A stretch of 64,000 nt of DNA from Gossypium raimondii (GCF_025698545.1 NC_068567.1:3782001-3846000); one strand, 5' to 3'. Counted from the stretch's first letter, positions 1-10,465 are shown. Notes: a model not told the origin generated them from the letters alone. Numbers and translations: made by a program.

Positions 1-316
1 GTAACATACAAAATGACACCGTTTGGAGTCTGATCAGTAGTTCCAAAATGGTGCCGTATAGGCCTGTACCCGTGTGCTTAACCCGACCCACAAGAGACCC
101 ACGTGTTTTCCTTTGATGGTTTAATTGCGCAACAAGCCCCTCCGCATTTGTTTTCATTTCAATTCGGTTTTTTCTTCATTTTTAATTGTTACCTCATGGA
201 TTTATGCGCTTAATTGCAACAATAGTCCCTTTGGTATTCAACGATTTTCAATTCGGTCGTTGTCATACTTATTTCAAAGTCGCCTCTGAAATTTTGTTTT
301 ATTTTCGAAATAGTCC

Positions 317-354
<38 letters not shown>

Positions 355-1804
355 GTTAATGTTACTGCTGTTATAATTATTAGTATTATAATTTGTATTA
401 GTTTATGCGTTTATTTACCTATGTATATTATTTTATATATATAAATAATTATTATTGGTATATGTATATTATTATTTATATTATTACTCTAAGTTTTGTA
501 TTATTATCATACATTAATATGTAGTTTCATTACATTTTTTATTATTAATGTAGTATTATTTTATTTATTTATTTATAAATAAATTTATATTACCATTTTG
601 GATTTACTATATGTTTGTTTTAAAATTCATTGTGTTTTACCGTTTTAATCTTCATTATGTATTCTTTATACATATATGTACATATATAATATATATTATT
701 TCATTTTAAACTATATATCGTTATACCTATTTTCGACATGTATAAACATAGATATTTTATTTCTTTTAAAAATCCTAATATATTTAGTTTATTTCACATT
801 TTGTATATTTGTATATTATTATTTGCATGAAATTTCAACCCTATGTATTATATTATTGGATTTATCTTTATCTATTGTTTATTTGATTAGTGTATGTTTA
901 TTTACAAATTGTTTTTTGGCGTCATACGTAAACGTTCAATCTCATTACATTGTGTAAAAATTACGTTTTATTAAAATATCGAAATTGCTTTATTTTCAAA
1001 ATATTCGGTATCTCAAGATTCTCGAGAAAGTTGTGCCCTAACTTACTGGGTTTCAATTTTTTTTTGTTGAATTTAAGTGGCCAAGTCTCTCTTTTCCAAC
1101 GAAATTGTAGAAATTCCAAAATTAAAGCTTATCTCGGGAATTCGATACGTTGTGTCCTAACGCATTGGATACGACATGTTGTTTTCTCGAGATGATGATT
1201 TTTCTAAAAATAATAAAGGTAATATTCCGTATTTGGGAAATTCGAGTGATCGTGCCCTAACTTACTGGGTTTCGATTTTTCTCCTTTAACCCAAATAATC
1301 GAATATCCTTTTGAAATTAAAATGCACGAGTTTTGAAAATCAAAAGATAAGCTTGTTCTCGAGGGTTTAATATGTTGTGTCCTAACGTACTGGATGTGAC
1401 ATTTTATTACTCTGAGACAAGAAGGTCTTTAGCATCCACCTCGATTTATCCAAGAATTGTTTATAAATTTAACATTAATAAAAAGGGAGGATCGCATTTT
1501 TTAAATTCTTTACGGATTTTCGACTTTCGACTTTAAGACACTAATTAATTAATCAACTAGGTACCAATTTTTGGGCGTTATGATGGTGCTAATCCTTCCT
1601 CGTACGTAACCGACTCCCGAACCTGTTTTTCTGAATTTCGCAGACCAAAAGCATTGTTTTAATAAACCCAAACCTTTTATTAAAAACAACTGTTTTACGA
1701 GGTGACCCAATCACATCTCATCAAAAAAAGATTGGTGGCGACTCCCATTTTTGTTTTATTTTCAAAATCCAAGTCAACCCCGTTTTATCAAAAAATGGTG
1801 TCAA
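1..1804. mobile_element. LTR-like end of a Ty3/gypsy-type retrotransposon (partial)
   Basis: No coding region is recognisable. Between about 1030 and 1400 a pair of motifs alternates twice: 'ccctaacttactgggttt' at about 1036 and 1253, and a 'gtcctaacg..ctggat' motif at about 1155 and 1380. This is an internal repeat of roughly 217-225 bp. Near the right end (about 1560-1800) come 'gtaaccgactcccgaacc' and 'ggtggcgactccc', stretches I associate with plant gypsy LTRs. Sequence similarity to the copies near 29.5 and 43.2 kb starts abruptly at 1805, just after a CA end, so the element seems to end there. Its left end is outside the window. The gypsy assignment is from general familiarity, not from a protein domain. 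Confidence 0.45.
318..354. repeat. (TTA)n microsatellite
   Basis: About twelve uninterrupted TTA/ATT triplets inside the LTR-like AT-rich region. Confidence 0.9.
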
Positions 1805-2195
1805 CACCATGGACGTTCATGTGTTAAGAGTCGGGTTTATATTGTCTCTTTTATTAAAAAAATGGTTAAAATAATCATTATACATTAGATCAAAGAGTAA
1901 ATTAATCATTTCTGTTAAATTTTATTTATTTATACTATTAAGAATCAGTGTAGCCAAGAGAATAATAAAAAATTACAGGTAATGTAATACATGTACCTCA
2001 AAATTTTAAAATGTATCTATATTTATTTATTTAAAATGCCTATTAACAAGCGTGCTTGAATCACATACTAATAGGCAAAACCGAGGTGAATTTATAAAAT
2101 AAATTTGAATGCATTGGCTAAATGATACAACATAGACACCATTTGTGTTCTTGATGCTATAGCATTCCATCATACATGATAAAGCACAATGCATT
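1805..2195 (+). repeat. Unit 0: copy of the DUF4220-unit 3' flank ending in an orphan DLH 3'-UTR segment
   Basis: This matches about 29478-29881 and 43210-43745, the sequence that follows DUF4220 copies 2 and 3. The right part (about 2045-2195) matches the 3' flank of the dienelactone hydrolase gene DLH-1 (about 43600-43750). It stops at 'gcatta' and is followed by LINE sequence. No DUF4220 gene precedes it here because the gypsy-like LTR occupies that place. A further copy may lie left of the window. Confidence 0.75.
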
Positions 2196-2510
2196 ACTAA
2201 AACACCGATACTAACGGGATATTATCTTTGGAATAAAGTTCTTTGTTGGGAAGCAAATTTGGGATATTATTTGTACTAAATCTTCTCTATGGGTTGTTTG
2301 GATTGCTAAGAACAAGTTAAAGCTCATCAGCTTTTGGGGCATTACTAAAACACCAGCTGCTAACTGGGTATGGAACATTTACTTGGTTTGAGAAAGTCTT
2401 TGAAAGAGCTTTTTATATATAAATGGGGAAGAGAACTTAGCTTTTGGTTTGACCCATGGTTGAATGGTTGATACAAATATTTCAAAAGTCACTATTGTTA
2501 AAGACGTCTG
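2196..2510 (+). mobile_element. 5'-truncated LINE tail, left part (interrupted by copia-1)
   Basis: This degenerate non-LTR retrotransposon ORF2 sequence matches the uninterrupted copy at 29881-30760. It continues at 4871 after the inserted copia element. Residual frames carry stretches such as W-N-K-A-A-V-G-K and L-W-V-V-W-I-A-K-N-K, typical of the region between reverse transcriptase and the zf-RVT domain in plant LINEs. Confidence 0.75.
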
Positions 2511-2925
2511 TGTTAAGTATGACTCCTATTTTCAGTCAAATTTGAGAAATAATCTTTTAGTTAAACTCTATTTATTTATTTCAGTCAAACACTGATTAGT
2601 TTAGATTATTATTTGACATATGAATTTAGCCTATAAATAGGCTCTTGTACAACCTTAGAAAATACACCCATTAGATTAGAACTCATAACACATTCAGAGA
2701 ATTTTGTGTTTATGTTTTGAGGGTTCTTTGTTTTTCGGGTTTTCGGGGTTTAGTTTTATCTCCATCTTTTGTACTCTTCATTCTTTTGCCATTATAGTAA
2801 AATTATCTTTGCCCGTGGTTTTTATCCTCTTTGGAGGGGTTTTTCCACGTTAAATTTGTGTGTTCATCTTCTCAATTTCTTCTGCTATTTTACTTGTTTG
2901 TTGCTTAATCGGGATGATCCTAACA
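2511..2925 (+). repeat. Copia-1 5' LTR
   Basis: A 415-bp LTR starting TGTTAAGT and ending CCTAACA. It contains a TATA box (tataaata, 2632-2639), so transcription would begin about 30 bp further on. It pairs with 4450-4865. Confidence 0.95.
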
Positions 2926-2927
2926 AG

Positions 2928-2940
2928 TGGTATCAAAGCT
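2928..2940 (+). other. Copia-1 primer binding site
   Basis: TGGTATCAAAGCT lies 2 bp after the 5' LTR. It resembles the initiator Met-tRNA primer site of plant copia elements (TGGTATCAGAGC) with one mismatch. Confidence 0.85.
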
Positions 2941-2972
2941 AGTTCAATTTTCATAGATCAGCCCATTCAGAT

Positions 2973-4184
2973 ATGGCAACAACAAGATTTGAAATTGAGA
3001 AGTTCGATGGTGAGACAAGTTTCAATCTGTGGCAAGTTCGGATGATGGCAATTCTAGTTCAATCCGATTTGAAAAAGGTTGTTACCGGGAAAAAGCCTGA
3101 GAATCTAAATAAAACAGAATGGGAAGAGCTTGATGAAAAGGCCTTGTCTGCAATCCAGTTGTGCCTCATGAATACGGTATTGCAGGAGGTATTGATGGAG
3201 AAGACCTCATCCGCCTTGTGGAAAAGGTTAGAAACTCTTTATGCGACTAAGTCTTTGGCTAACCGTTTAGTGTTGAAACAATGTCTATTTACGTTTCGCA
3301 TGAATGAAGGTGAGCTTCTTAGAGATCACATCAGTCAATTCATTACACTTTTAAATGATTTAAAGAACGTTGAGGTTCATATTGATGATGAAGATCAAGC
3401 TATGCTATTATTGTGCTCTTTACCCCATTCATACAAGTCTTTCAGGGAGACCCTGATTTATGGCAGAGACAAAATCTCGTTCGAAGATGTGAAGGGTCAT
3501 TTGTTGAGTAAAGACAAACTCGACAATGAGCTTCATTTGGATAGCAAGGCAGATAGGCAAGCTTCCGTTTTGGTAGCATCAAAGAAACAAGACAAAATGT
3601 GTCGCTATTGTAAAAAGTTAGGTCACGTCAAAGCAGATTGTTATAAACTGCGAAATAAAAGAGCTGTTGAGAGTAACGAGGAAGATGTAGCTGGTGCTAA
3701 TTTGATCGATGAAAGAGGTGATGATTTCTTGTTAGTGTCAACGAGTGATAACTCCAAGCTCACGTCCGAGTGGATCCTAGATTCGGGATGTTCTTTCCAC
3801 ATGTGTCCCAATAGAGAATGGTTCTCTACATACACTTCGGTTGAAGGTGGAGTTGTTCGCATGGGAAACGATTCATCTAGTAAGGTAATTGGTATTGGTA
3901 CTGTTAAAATTAGGATACACGATGGGACGATTAGGACACTCTCAGATGTCAGGTATGTACCTGATTTACGAAAGAATCTCATCTCCTTAAGTATTTTAGA
4001 CTTGAAAGGATGCAGAATCAACATCGAGTCAAGCGGCATTAAAGTATCTCGTGGAGCTCTCGTTTTGTTAAAAGGTAAAAGAATTGGCAGTCTTTATATT
4101 CTGGAAGGTTCTACAGTGACCGGTGAAATTGGATGTCCCTCATCCGTTACAGAGTTGAAGTCAACTCGTTTGGAGCGGAGGTAA
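2973..4184 (+). CDS. Copia-1 gag with protease core, 403 aa
   Basis: The start ATG lies 33 bp after the primer site. The N-terminal 180 residues form a copia Gag (UBN2/Retrotran_gag_2 type) with the usual W-x-R start region. A CCHC zinc knuckle (C-x2-C-x4-H-x4-C) begins at Cys210. The aspartic protease motif D-S-G-C lies at about residue 270, followed by the L-x-D-V-x-Y-V-P and L-I-S-L region. The frame stops at TAA 4182-4184, exactly inside the pre-integrase motif (R-R-stop-L-G-H). Reading on in the same frame gives about 68 more codons to 4391 with no stop, so a single codon separates Gag-PR from the pre-integrase piece. Gag itself looks intact and could form particles. Mobilisation would need pol from another element. 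Confidence 0.9.
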   Translation: MATTRFEIEKFDGETSFNLWQVRMMAILVQSDLKKVVTGKKPENLNKTEWEELDEKALSAIQLCLMNTVLQEVLMEKTSSALWKRLETLYATKSLANRLVLKQCLFTFRMNEGELLRDHISQFITLLNDLKNVEVHIDDEDQAMLLLCSLPHSYKSFRETLIYGRDKISFEDVKGHLLSKDKLDNELHLDSKADRQASVLVASKKQDKMCRYCKKLGHVKADCYKLRNKRAVESNEEDVAGANLIDERGDDFLLVSTSDNSKLTSEWILDSGCSFHMCPNREWFSTYTSVEGGVVRMGNDSSSKVIGIGTVKIRIHDGTIRTLSDVRYVPDLRKNLISLSILDLKGCRINIESSGIKVSRGALVLLKGKRIGSLYILEGSTVTGEIGCPSSVTELKSTRLERR

Positions 4185-4391
4185 CTTGGTCATAGGAGGG
4201 AAAAATGTATGACCGTTTCGTTGAAGAGAGGTTCTCTTTTGGATGCAAGTTTTGAAAAGTTAGGGCACTGTGTTCGTGAAAATCAGACCCGGGTTAGTTT
4301 TGATTTGGCAGTGTACAAGTCGAAGGCTAGAAGTTTTCCAGTTTCTAAGCACAGATTCGACTCAGTTAATTCTCTGCATAGTTCAAGATAA
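4185..4391 (+). pseudogene. Copia-1 pre-integrase remnant, in frame with gag
   Basis: This frame continues the gag frame after the TAA at 4182-4184. It starts L-G-H-R-R-E-K, the zinc-binding GAG-pre-integrase region, and ends after about 68 codons at a stop at 4389-4391. No DDE integrase core follows. The LTR begins 58 bp later, so everything downstream of pre-integrase was lost. Confidence 0.7.
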
Positions 4392-4449
4392 GCTCGTGGC
4401 GGGCTTTGGCAAAGATGGTGTTGTGGAAATATGAGTCAATGTGGAGATT

Positions 4450-4865
4450 TGTTAAGTATGACTCCTATTTTCAGTCAAATTTGAGAAATAATCTTTTAGT
4501 TAAACTCTGTTTATTTATTTCAGTCAAACACTGATTAGTTTAGATTATTTTTTGACATATGAATTTAGCCTATAAATAGGCTCTTGTACAACCTTAGAAA
4601 ATACACCCATTAGATTAGAACTCATAACACATTCAGAGAATTTTGTGTTTACGTTTTGAGGGTTCTTTGTTTTTTGAGTTTTCGGGGTTTAGTTTTATCT
4701 CCATCTTTTGTACTCTTCATTCTTTTGCCATTATAGTAAAATTATCTTTGCCCGTGGTTTTTTATCCTCTTTGGAGGGGTTTTTCCACGTTAAATTTATG
4801 TGTTCATCTTCTCAATTTCTTCTGCTATTTTACTTGTTTGTTGCTTAATCGGGACGATCCTAACA
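4450..4865 (+). repeat. Copia-1 3' LTR
   Basis: A 416-bp LTR preceded by a purine-rich tract (aatgtggagatt). It differs from the 5' LTR by seven substitutions and one T insertion. Its TATA box is at about 4571-4578. Confidence 0.95.
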
Positions 4866-4870
4866 GTCTG

Positions 4871-5435
4871 GAGGAATGGAAGATGGCGAGTGGCGACTAA
4901 GTGACCCGATGGATCAGTTGACTCTTGAGGCATGGGAGGAAGTACATAAGTTCTCTTTACCTACAACTGAAGACACTATTGCTTCAGATTGGGAAGCTAT
5001 TAGAGATTGTAAGCCACAAGTGAGCTGGTACAAGTTCCTATGCGGCAAACTTAAATCAGGAATAGGCTTGCTACTAAAGACAGGTTGTTTTGATGGAAGA
5101 TTACGTCTGATGACTTGTGCAGCTTTTGTTCTTCTCATTAAGAGATTGTCGAGCACCGTTCTTTGAATGCTCTTTTTCTGGCAAAGTTTGGAAGGATGTA
5201 TTACAGAGGTATGACTTACATATAAACATCTTACATTGGAGGAGGAAAGTTAGTTGGTTTACTAGAAAGACCATGGGGAAAAATCCATTGGCTATTACAA
5301 GAAGGATAGCCTTCCTTGCTACAGTTTACTGGTTATGGAGGGAGAGAAACTCATGTTTTTTAAAACACAAGCCATTGATTTACATAAATTTTCTTGCAAT
5401 TACATAGGTGGAGATAGATAGAGACAATGGTATTG
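4871..5435 (+). mobile_element. LINE tail, right part, with zf-RVT remnant
   Basis: This continues the LINE interrupted at 2510. Across frames it encodes a zf-RVT-like domain (C-S-F-C-S-S-H-K-E, E-H-x-F-F-E-C) and the W-L-W-R-E-R-N motif near 5330, which marks the end of plant LINE ORF2. Stops and frameshifts make it non-functional. It ends after 'gatagatagagacaatgg' at about 5428. Confidence 0.8.
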
Positions 5436-5715
5436 ACATACTGTTGGATGCTTTGGAATTAACTCCAGCAGTGTACTTAGTACCATAAAGGCAATCGACT
5501 AAGGCTGGTTTGGGAATCTTGAAGGTTTGAAAACAAGTTGGTTGGTAACCACCACCAATGGCATTTGTACTTTCAATCATTGCCGTCACTTGGTGTTTAT
5601 TGTTTTGTATTTGTATTTGTACTTGAATTGCCACAAACCTTGGGTAGTAGGAAATATTGAGGATAGCAAGGTAGGTGCCGGTATTTGCTTGATTTGTGGT
5701 GGCGTTAGGTAAAAT
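5420..5715 (-). pseudogene. Unrecognised coding-like fragment (about 95 codons)
   Basis: An open minus-strand frame runs from about 5715 down to the LINE end. The upper part begins around N-A-T-T-N-Q-A-N and contains A-M-I-E-S-T-N-A-I-G-G-G-Y and F-K-I-P-K-P-A-L-V. The composition looks protein-like and is not low complexity. I do not recognise the family. There is no good start codon, and the frame runs into LINE sequence, so it is probably a captured or truncated gene piece. It could be a chance ORF. Confidence 0.25.
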
Positions 5716-5948
5716 ATGTTTGTGTTGTATGACAACTTTTTCTGAAGATTATTGCAATCATGTTTGAATTATAAACGAGGTTTAATTAAATACAAGACTG
5801 TTAAACTATTTTTTATTTAAGTTAGCACCTAAACTATTTTTTGTTCAGATCTCTATTTTTATAACCAATGTTGATTGTTACCGTTATATCCATTAAAAAA
5901 TTCACTTTAAAATTTTAAATTGAGTAAATCGGATTCGATTGGTTCTAA

Positions 5949-6552
5949 GGTCTGTTTGATTGCCAGTAAAATATTTTCCGTAAAATGATTTCTGGAAAAT
6001 GTTTTACTTTTCTGTAAAATGATTTACTGGAAAATATTTTCCGGTGTTTGATTGAATCATGTAAAATATTTTCGCTTGGCTTGTGATTTTTGAAAATATT
6101 TTTCGGAAAAGTTGTTTTACATATATTAATATATATTAATAAATTTTTATATTTTAAATTATTTTTACATATATTGCAATGATTTATTTATAATAATACT
6201 CAATTATTAAGCTACAATATTAATTGTTATAAATTGAAAAAACTAATATCAAATAAATTATTTGTAATTGTGTTAAAAAAGTATTGAATAATTAAAAAAC
6301 AAGTTCTTGGAAAATCGATAAATGTAAGTAATTTTCTACGGAAATGAAGGAAGGAATGAAGGAGGCGATAGAGAGGAGAGCACGGAAAATGTCTTACGGA
6401 AATTGAAAGGGTAAGACATTTTCCCTAAAATGTAACCCATTTTCCCTTGTTTTGGAGTTCATTTTCCAAATGGAAAATGTTTTCCTCCAATCAAACGCTG
6501 GAAAAGTTGGAAATAATTTTCCGAAAATCAATTCCGTCAATCAAACAGACCC
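5949..6552. mobile_element. Tourist/PIF-Harbinger-like MITE
   Basis: A 604-bp element bounded by inverted repeats: ggtctgtttgattg at the left and caatcaaacagaccc at the right. It is flanked by a TAA duplication (5946-5948 and 6553-6555). Repeated 'ggaaaatattttcc'-like motifs occur at both ends, and there is no ORF. A 3-bp TAA target duplication with this terminus fits PIF/Harbinger MITEs. Confidence 0.8.
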
Positions 6553-6680
6553 TAAATTTGTACATGTTAACATACTTGTCAATTTTGACCCAAATATGAA
6601 AACTTAACTCTGATCAAATCAAACCTAAACTTAAATTTGTACATGTTTATCTCAAGGAAAAAACTCTGCATGACACTCAC

Positions 6681-7674
6681 GAATCAGTGTCAGGAAGAGG
6701 ATCTTCACGCAACGATCGAGATTTAGGATCATAATAAGCGGAATTGCAATCAAGATTAAAAAGATATTTTGCAATATCCTCTCGTATGCGTAAATTCCTG
6801 AAAGAAAAAGGCAAATATGAAATAAGAATGCTTGTTTTGTATTGCAGGGAAGAAATGTTGTTTAGAAACCAAAATAAGTAAGATGCAGCTGAGGAATGGT
6901 ATAATAAATGTACCTGACAGATCCCGTGCTTCCTCCGCCAGTGGTACGAACACGTCTTTCGACCTTAGACAGCTCCATTTGTTTGCTCTCAACGAGCTTC
7001 AGAGCATCACCTTCGTCACTAACCTCTCCTCCCTCTCCCTCGATTTTACAATTTTTCTCCTCCAACTTTTTCAGCTGCTGTTCTTTCAGATACTTCCTTC
7101 TAGCCTCATCCCTTGTCTCATACCTTTCAATGAGGCAAGCGTACGTAGATGGATCATAACCATTCCATCTATCACGCTTGCCATCATAATCCAGTTCGAA
7201 AGTCTCCATCTTCTCATCGGGTGCAATGTGCATGTTCGTCCATTTTGCACGCTTTTTACGAGGCCTCTCTATGCATGATTTTGCATCATGTGTCATGGCT
7301 CCACAGCTACAACAAACAATAAAAAGGAAATAAAAGATTATGAATTGTGGCATAAATAAGAGTTTAAAGCACAAAGGACACAAACAAGTATCACCATCTA
7401 AACTAAAACTATTTAATCCCATATAACAAGTATAGAGTGCACAAGCCACAGAACCTTCAACTCGATCAATTAATAAGTATCTTCCATGATTCATGCCTTT
7501 GTGTTCAACTCGATCAATTAATAAGTATCTTCGCGCCTCTATCGTACCAAGATTTGGTATAATTGGGATCGGATTTCCACTTCCGTTGATGCTTCAAACC
7601 AGGTCTTTCAGCGTTAAGATACCAAGGTGCTGATGACATAAACTGAGGAATATGAGGGTTAATTTCATTTCCAT
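6681..7674 (-). pseudogene. SLU7: SLU7 pre-mRNA splicing factor fragment
   Basis: Three consecutive exons of SLU7 (second-step splicing factor) are recognisable with introns in place. Exon a, 7674 to about 7533, encodes I-N-P-H-I-P-Q-F-M-S-S-A-P-W-Y. Exon b, 7306-6914, encodes C-G-A-M-T-H-D, then K-W-T-N-M-H-I-A-P-D-E-K and R-T-T-G-G-G-S-T-G. Exon c, 6797-6681, encodes [12 protein letters not shown]. The b/c junction has normal splice sites. The 3' end of exon a, which should carry the first knuckle Cys (K-G-A-C-E-N), is replaced by a 29-bp direct repeat with in-frame stops. The N-terminal and C-terminal exons are missing on both sides. Introns show it is a DNA-level copy, not a processed retrocopy. 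It is very unlikely to be functional. Confidence 0.9.
7456..7532. repeat. 29-bp direct repeat inside the SLU7 fragment
   Basis: Two identical 29-bp copies (7456-7484 and 7504-7532), starting ttcaactcgatc, are separated by 19 bp. They sit at the point where SLU7 exon a breaks off. Confidence 0.9.
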
Positions 7675-7858
7675 CTGTTGAAGAATAGAATAAATGTGAA
7701 ATAAACTTCTTTCTTTCTTAATTTTGAAGAGAGGATACAGACTTATTTAATAGAGTAAGATCATAACCGTTTCTTAACAGTTTAACTGACTGCACTTACT
7801 GCTAACTGCTAAACTAACCATGCTTAATACTCATAACATTATCCTCGTCCCTAGGAGA

Positions 7859-8290
7859 TTGGGGGAAGCTCTCTTTCTGGCTTGGTCATACTATGTTGCT
7901 TTGCATATTTACCGTCGTCCCTAGGAGATTGGATGGGGGCAAAGACATGATAACTTAGAAAAGGATGATTGATAGTCGGTCCTCGATTTCTGATGCTTTT
8001 GTGGCCTTTGCAAGTTAGAATTGGGATGCCAATAATAGTTGTTGGAATGTTGTTTCCTTTGACTTCTTATGAAATATCGACTCCTAACTAATATGGAGAG
8101 ATGTAAAAGGGGAATCACCATTGATGCCTTTTTTCACCTGTGGGGGCAATTTAGGGGAGTTTTATTCATGCAATCAGGGAGTGCCCACACCTAATACACG
8201 CGTGGAAAAATTTGGTGACAACTTATATTCAGGTCAATTTCATTGCCTCGAATTTGGTGGGCTGGGTGATGGCTAATTTGAACGTGCTAG
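7859..8290 (+). mobile_element. Fragment of a second LINE lineage
   Basis: This matches 32705-33140. Residual reading frames contain W-D-W-G-K-L-S-L-W-L and, in the other copy, N-L-V-G-x-V-M-A-N-L and W-K-P-W-K. These resemble the zf-RVT and RNase H-proximal part of plant LINEs. Many stops. A 16-bp motif (gtccctaggagattgg) occurs twice near the start, at 7848 and 7916. Confidence 0.55.
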
Positions 8291-8350
8291 CCGGTTTTAC
8301 TAGGGGTCCTAAACAACCCATATTTCCCAAAATTTCACATTAACTCCAGG

Positions 8351-8720
8351 GAATTTTAAGTTTCGATGGAAGATTACGCCTGATGACTTGTCCAGCTTTT
8401 GTTCTTCTCATAACGGGACTGTCGAATACCTTTTCTTTGAATGCTCTTTTTCTGGCACAGTTTGGAAGGATGTATTACAGAGGTACGATTTACATATATA
8501 GAAATATGTTACATTGGAGGAGGAAAGTTAGTTGGTTTACTAGAAAGACCATGGGGAAAAAGTCCATTGACTGTTACAAGAAGGATAGCCTTCCTTGCTG
8601 CAGTTTACTGGTTATGGAGGGAGAGAAACACTCATGTTCTTCAAAACACAAGCCATTGATTTACATAAATTTTCTTGTAATTACATAGGTGGAGATAGAT
8701 AGAGACAATGGTCTTGACAT
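8351..8720 (+). mobile_element. LINE tail fragment (zf-RVT part only)
   Basis: A shorter copy of the same LINE as 4871-5435, starting at 'tttcgatggaagattacgcc' and ending after gatagatagagacaatgg. It contains frames for W-L-W-R-E-R-N and is frameshifted. Confidence 0.75.
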
Positions 8721-9404
8721 AGTGTTCGTTTAGATTTTTTCCTTTTAAGTTCTTGCAGCATAGTTAATAATTGGGTGAGCAAAATTGATCTGATTTGAAA
8801 AATTCGATAAAAAAATCAAATTTTGAATTAAATGGTTTGAGTTATTGGAGTTATTCGGATAAACTCGAATAAAAAAATCAAATTTTTCGGGTAAATGTTT
8901 ACCTTTTCTAAAATTAAAAGTTAAAGCCATTAAATTAAAAAACAAAACTACGTCGTTTACTAGTTAAATAATCAGTCCATGTAAATGCAATATTGAGTAT
9001 AAATAATAGGATTGGTTAACTCGACTCGACTTGGCTTGACTCAATTCGATTCAAAAAAAATTTAAATTGAGTTCGGTTGCTAAAATAGTATTCGTCAATT
9101 CGACTAACTCAAAATTTTTTGACCCGATTCGACTCAATTCGTTCGAATATTCACCCTTAATTAATAATGTCAAATCACCATTTTAACTTATATGAAATAG
9201 TGGTTAAAATTTTTTCAAACACTCATTTAACACGAGTTAAACCATTTCAACTAAAATAAACAATTTCAAATCACCTATTAACAATGATTGGGGAGTGATG
9301 TCTACAATTGAATATTCTTTACCTCTTTGCATAATTGCATCAATTCTTTGCTTATCAGCCAATCCAAATTGAATATTCATAGTCACTCTCAATTACTAAA
9401 TAGG

Positions 9405-9490
9405 AAAATAATGCGTTTTAACATACTCGAACTCACGTCTTTCTATACTAACAACAATGTCAATGCCAATTGAGCTAAAATTCAATTAGC
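9405..9490 (-). mobile_element. SINE-like head with pol III A and B boxes
   Basis: On the minus strand TAGCTCAATTGG (9477-9466) matches the A-box consensus. GAGTTCGAGTATG (9434-9422) is close to the B box, 31 nt further on. Copies sit at the equivalent place at about 23350-23420 and 35235-35300. It could be a decayed tRNA-derived SINE. No 3' tail or target duplication was identified. Confidence 0.4.
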
Positions 9491-10465
9491 AATATATATT
9501 AAATTATTAGATCAATAATTTTATATAAAAATTAAATGATATTTAGTTGAAATAAAAAAATAAAATATTGAAAGTCATTATGTGTATATATTTTATATAA
9601 AATAACAAAATAAATACGATGAAAAATTCAAAGTTTTTTTTTTTTTCTTTTCAAAGTATCTAACTAATCATCTCTATTCTATAGATTCATTAAGGAGATA
9701 GATGCTAATCAAGAGTTTTAAAGTTGCTCCATACTCAAGACGAGGATCAAACCTTCGATCACTGATTAAGGCAAAAAAGATTCTTATCATCTCATCTAAA
9801 TCTCATGATTATTTAAAATTTTCTTTTAATGTAATAAAGTATAAATATTCACCTAAAATAAAGATAAAGTGAGTAAAAGGTTCTTTTAATTATTTCAATT
9901 TTATAATTTATTATAGTAAATCTACTTGAGAGGTCCCTTTATTGTAGCGATCTAATCAAATTAGTCCATATACTATTAATAAGAATCAAATAAGGCCAAA
10001 TTAGAATAGAGTTTATATTTGCTCTTTAAAAATATCATTTATTATTTAATGAGTAAATATTTTTAAAACTTGTATGATTCTATAAATGAAACCTTCTATT
10101 TGGAATTGAACTACAAATAAATAAAAATTCAAAACATTTTATACAGTAAATGTTAACTCTATTACAATTTAAACTTATTTAATTTTTTAATAGTGTATAA
10201 AATAAATTAACCTATTTAATAATAAAGAAAGTAATTCGATTTAATCCCTATAATTCACGACCGTCCCAAATACTTTAACCTAGCTGATTTTTCCTTCATC
10301 ACATGAAGAAATCTCATAACACATGTATCACATCAACTTTGATTTTTTTTTTTAGCTATAAATATAATTAAAAATCCTCAACTGCGAAAAAAAATAGAGA
10401 AGAAAAAGGAGAGAATGATAGCTATTTGGCAACCTTAAATAATTCATTCGGAGATATTTTTTCTA

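Larger units (their letters stand above)
2511..4865 (+). mobile_element. Copia-1: young, non-autonomous gag-protease Ty1/copia element
   Basis: A complete LTR retrotransposon of 2355 bp. LTRs are 2511-2925 and 4450-4865, each TGTTA...TAACA. A 5-bp target duplication 'gtctg' lies at 2506-2510 and 4866-4870. The primer binding site is at 2928-2940 and a purine-rich tract lies just before 4450. Only gag, a protease core and part of the pre-integrase region are present; integrase, reverse transcriptase and RNase H are absent. By eye the LTRs differ by seven substitutions and one 1-bp indel over about 415 bp, so insertion was recent. The paralogous LINE copies near 15390 and 30200 show the uninterrupted insertion site. 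Confidence 0.95.

Noticed and set aside
3641-4039. 132-codon minus-strand ORF
   Set aside because: It lies entirely opposite copia gag-protease and shows no domain; it is a shadow of the real frame.
7519-7540. SLU7 fragment as a complete working gene
   Set aside because: First and last exons are absent within range, and exon a runs into stops at the 29-bp repeat.
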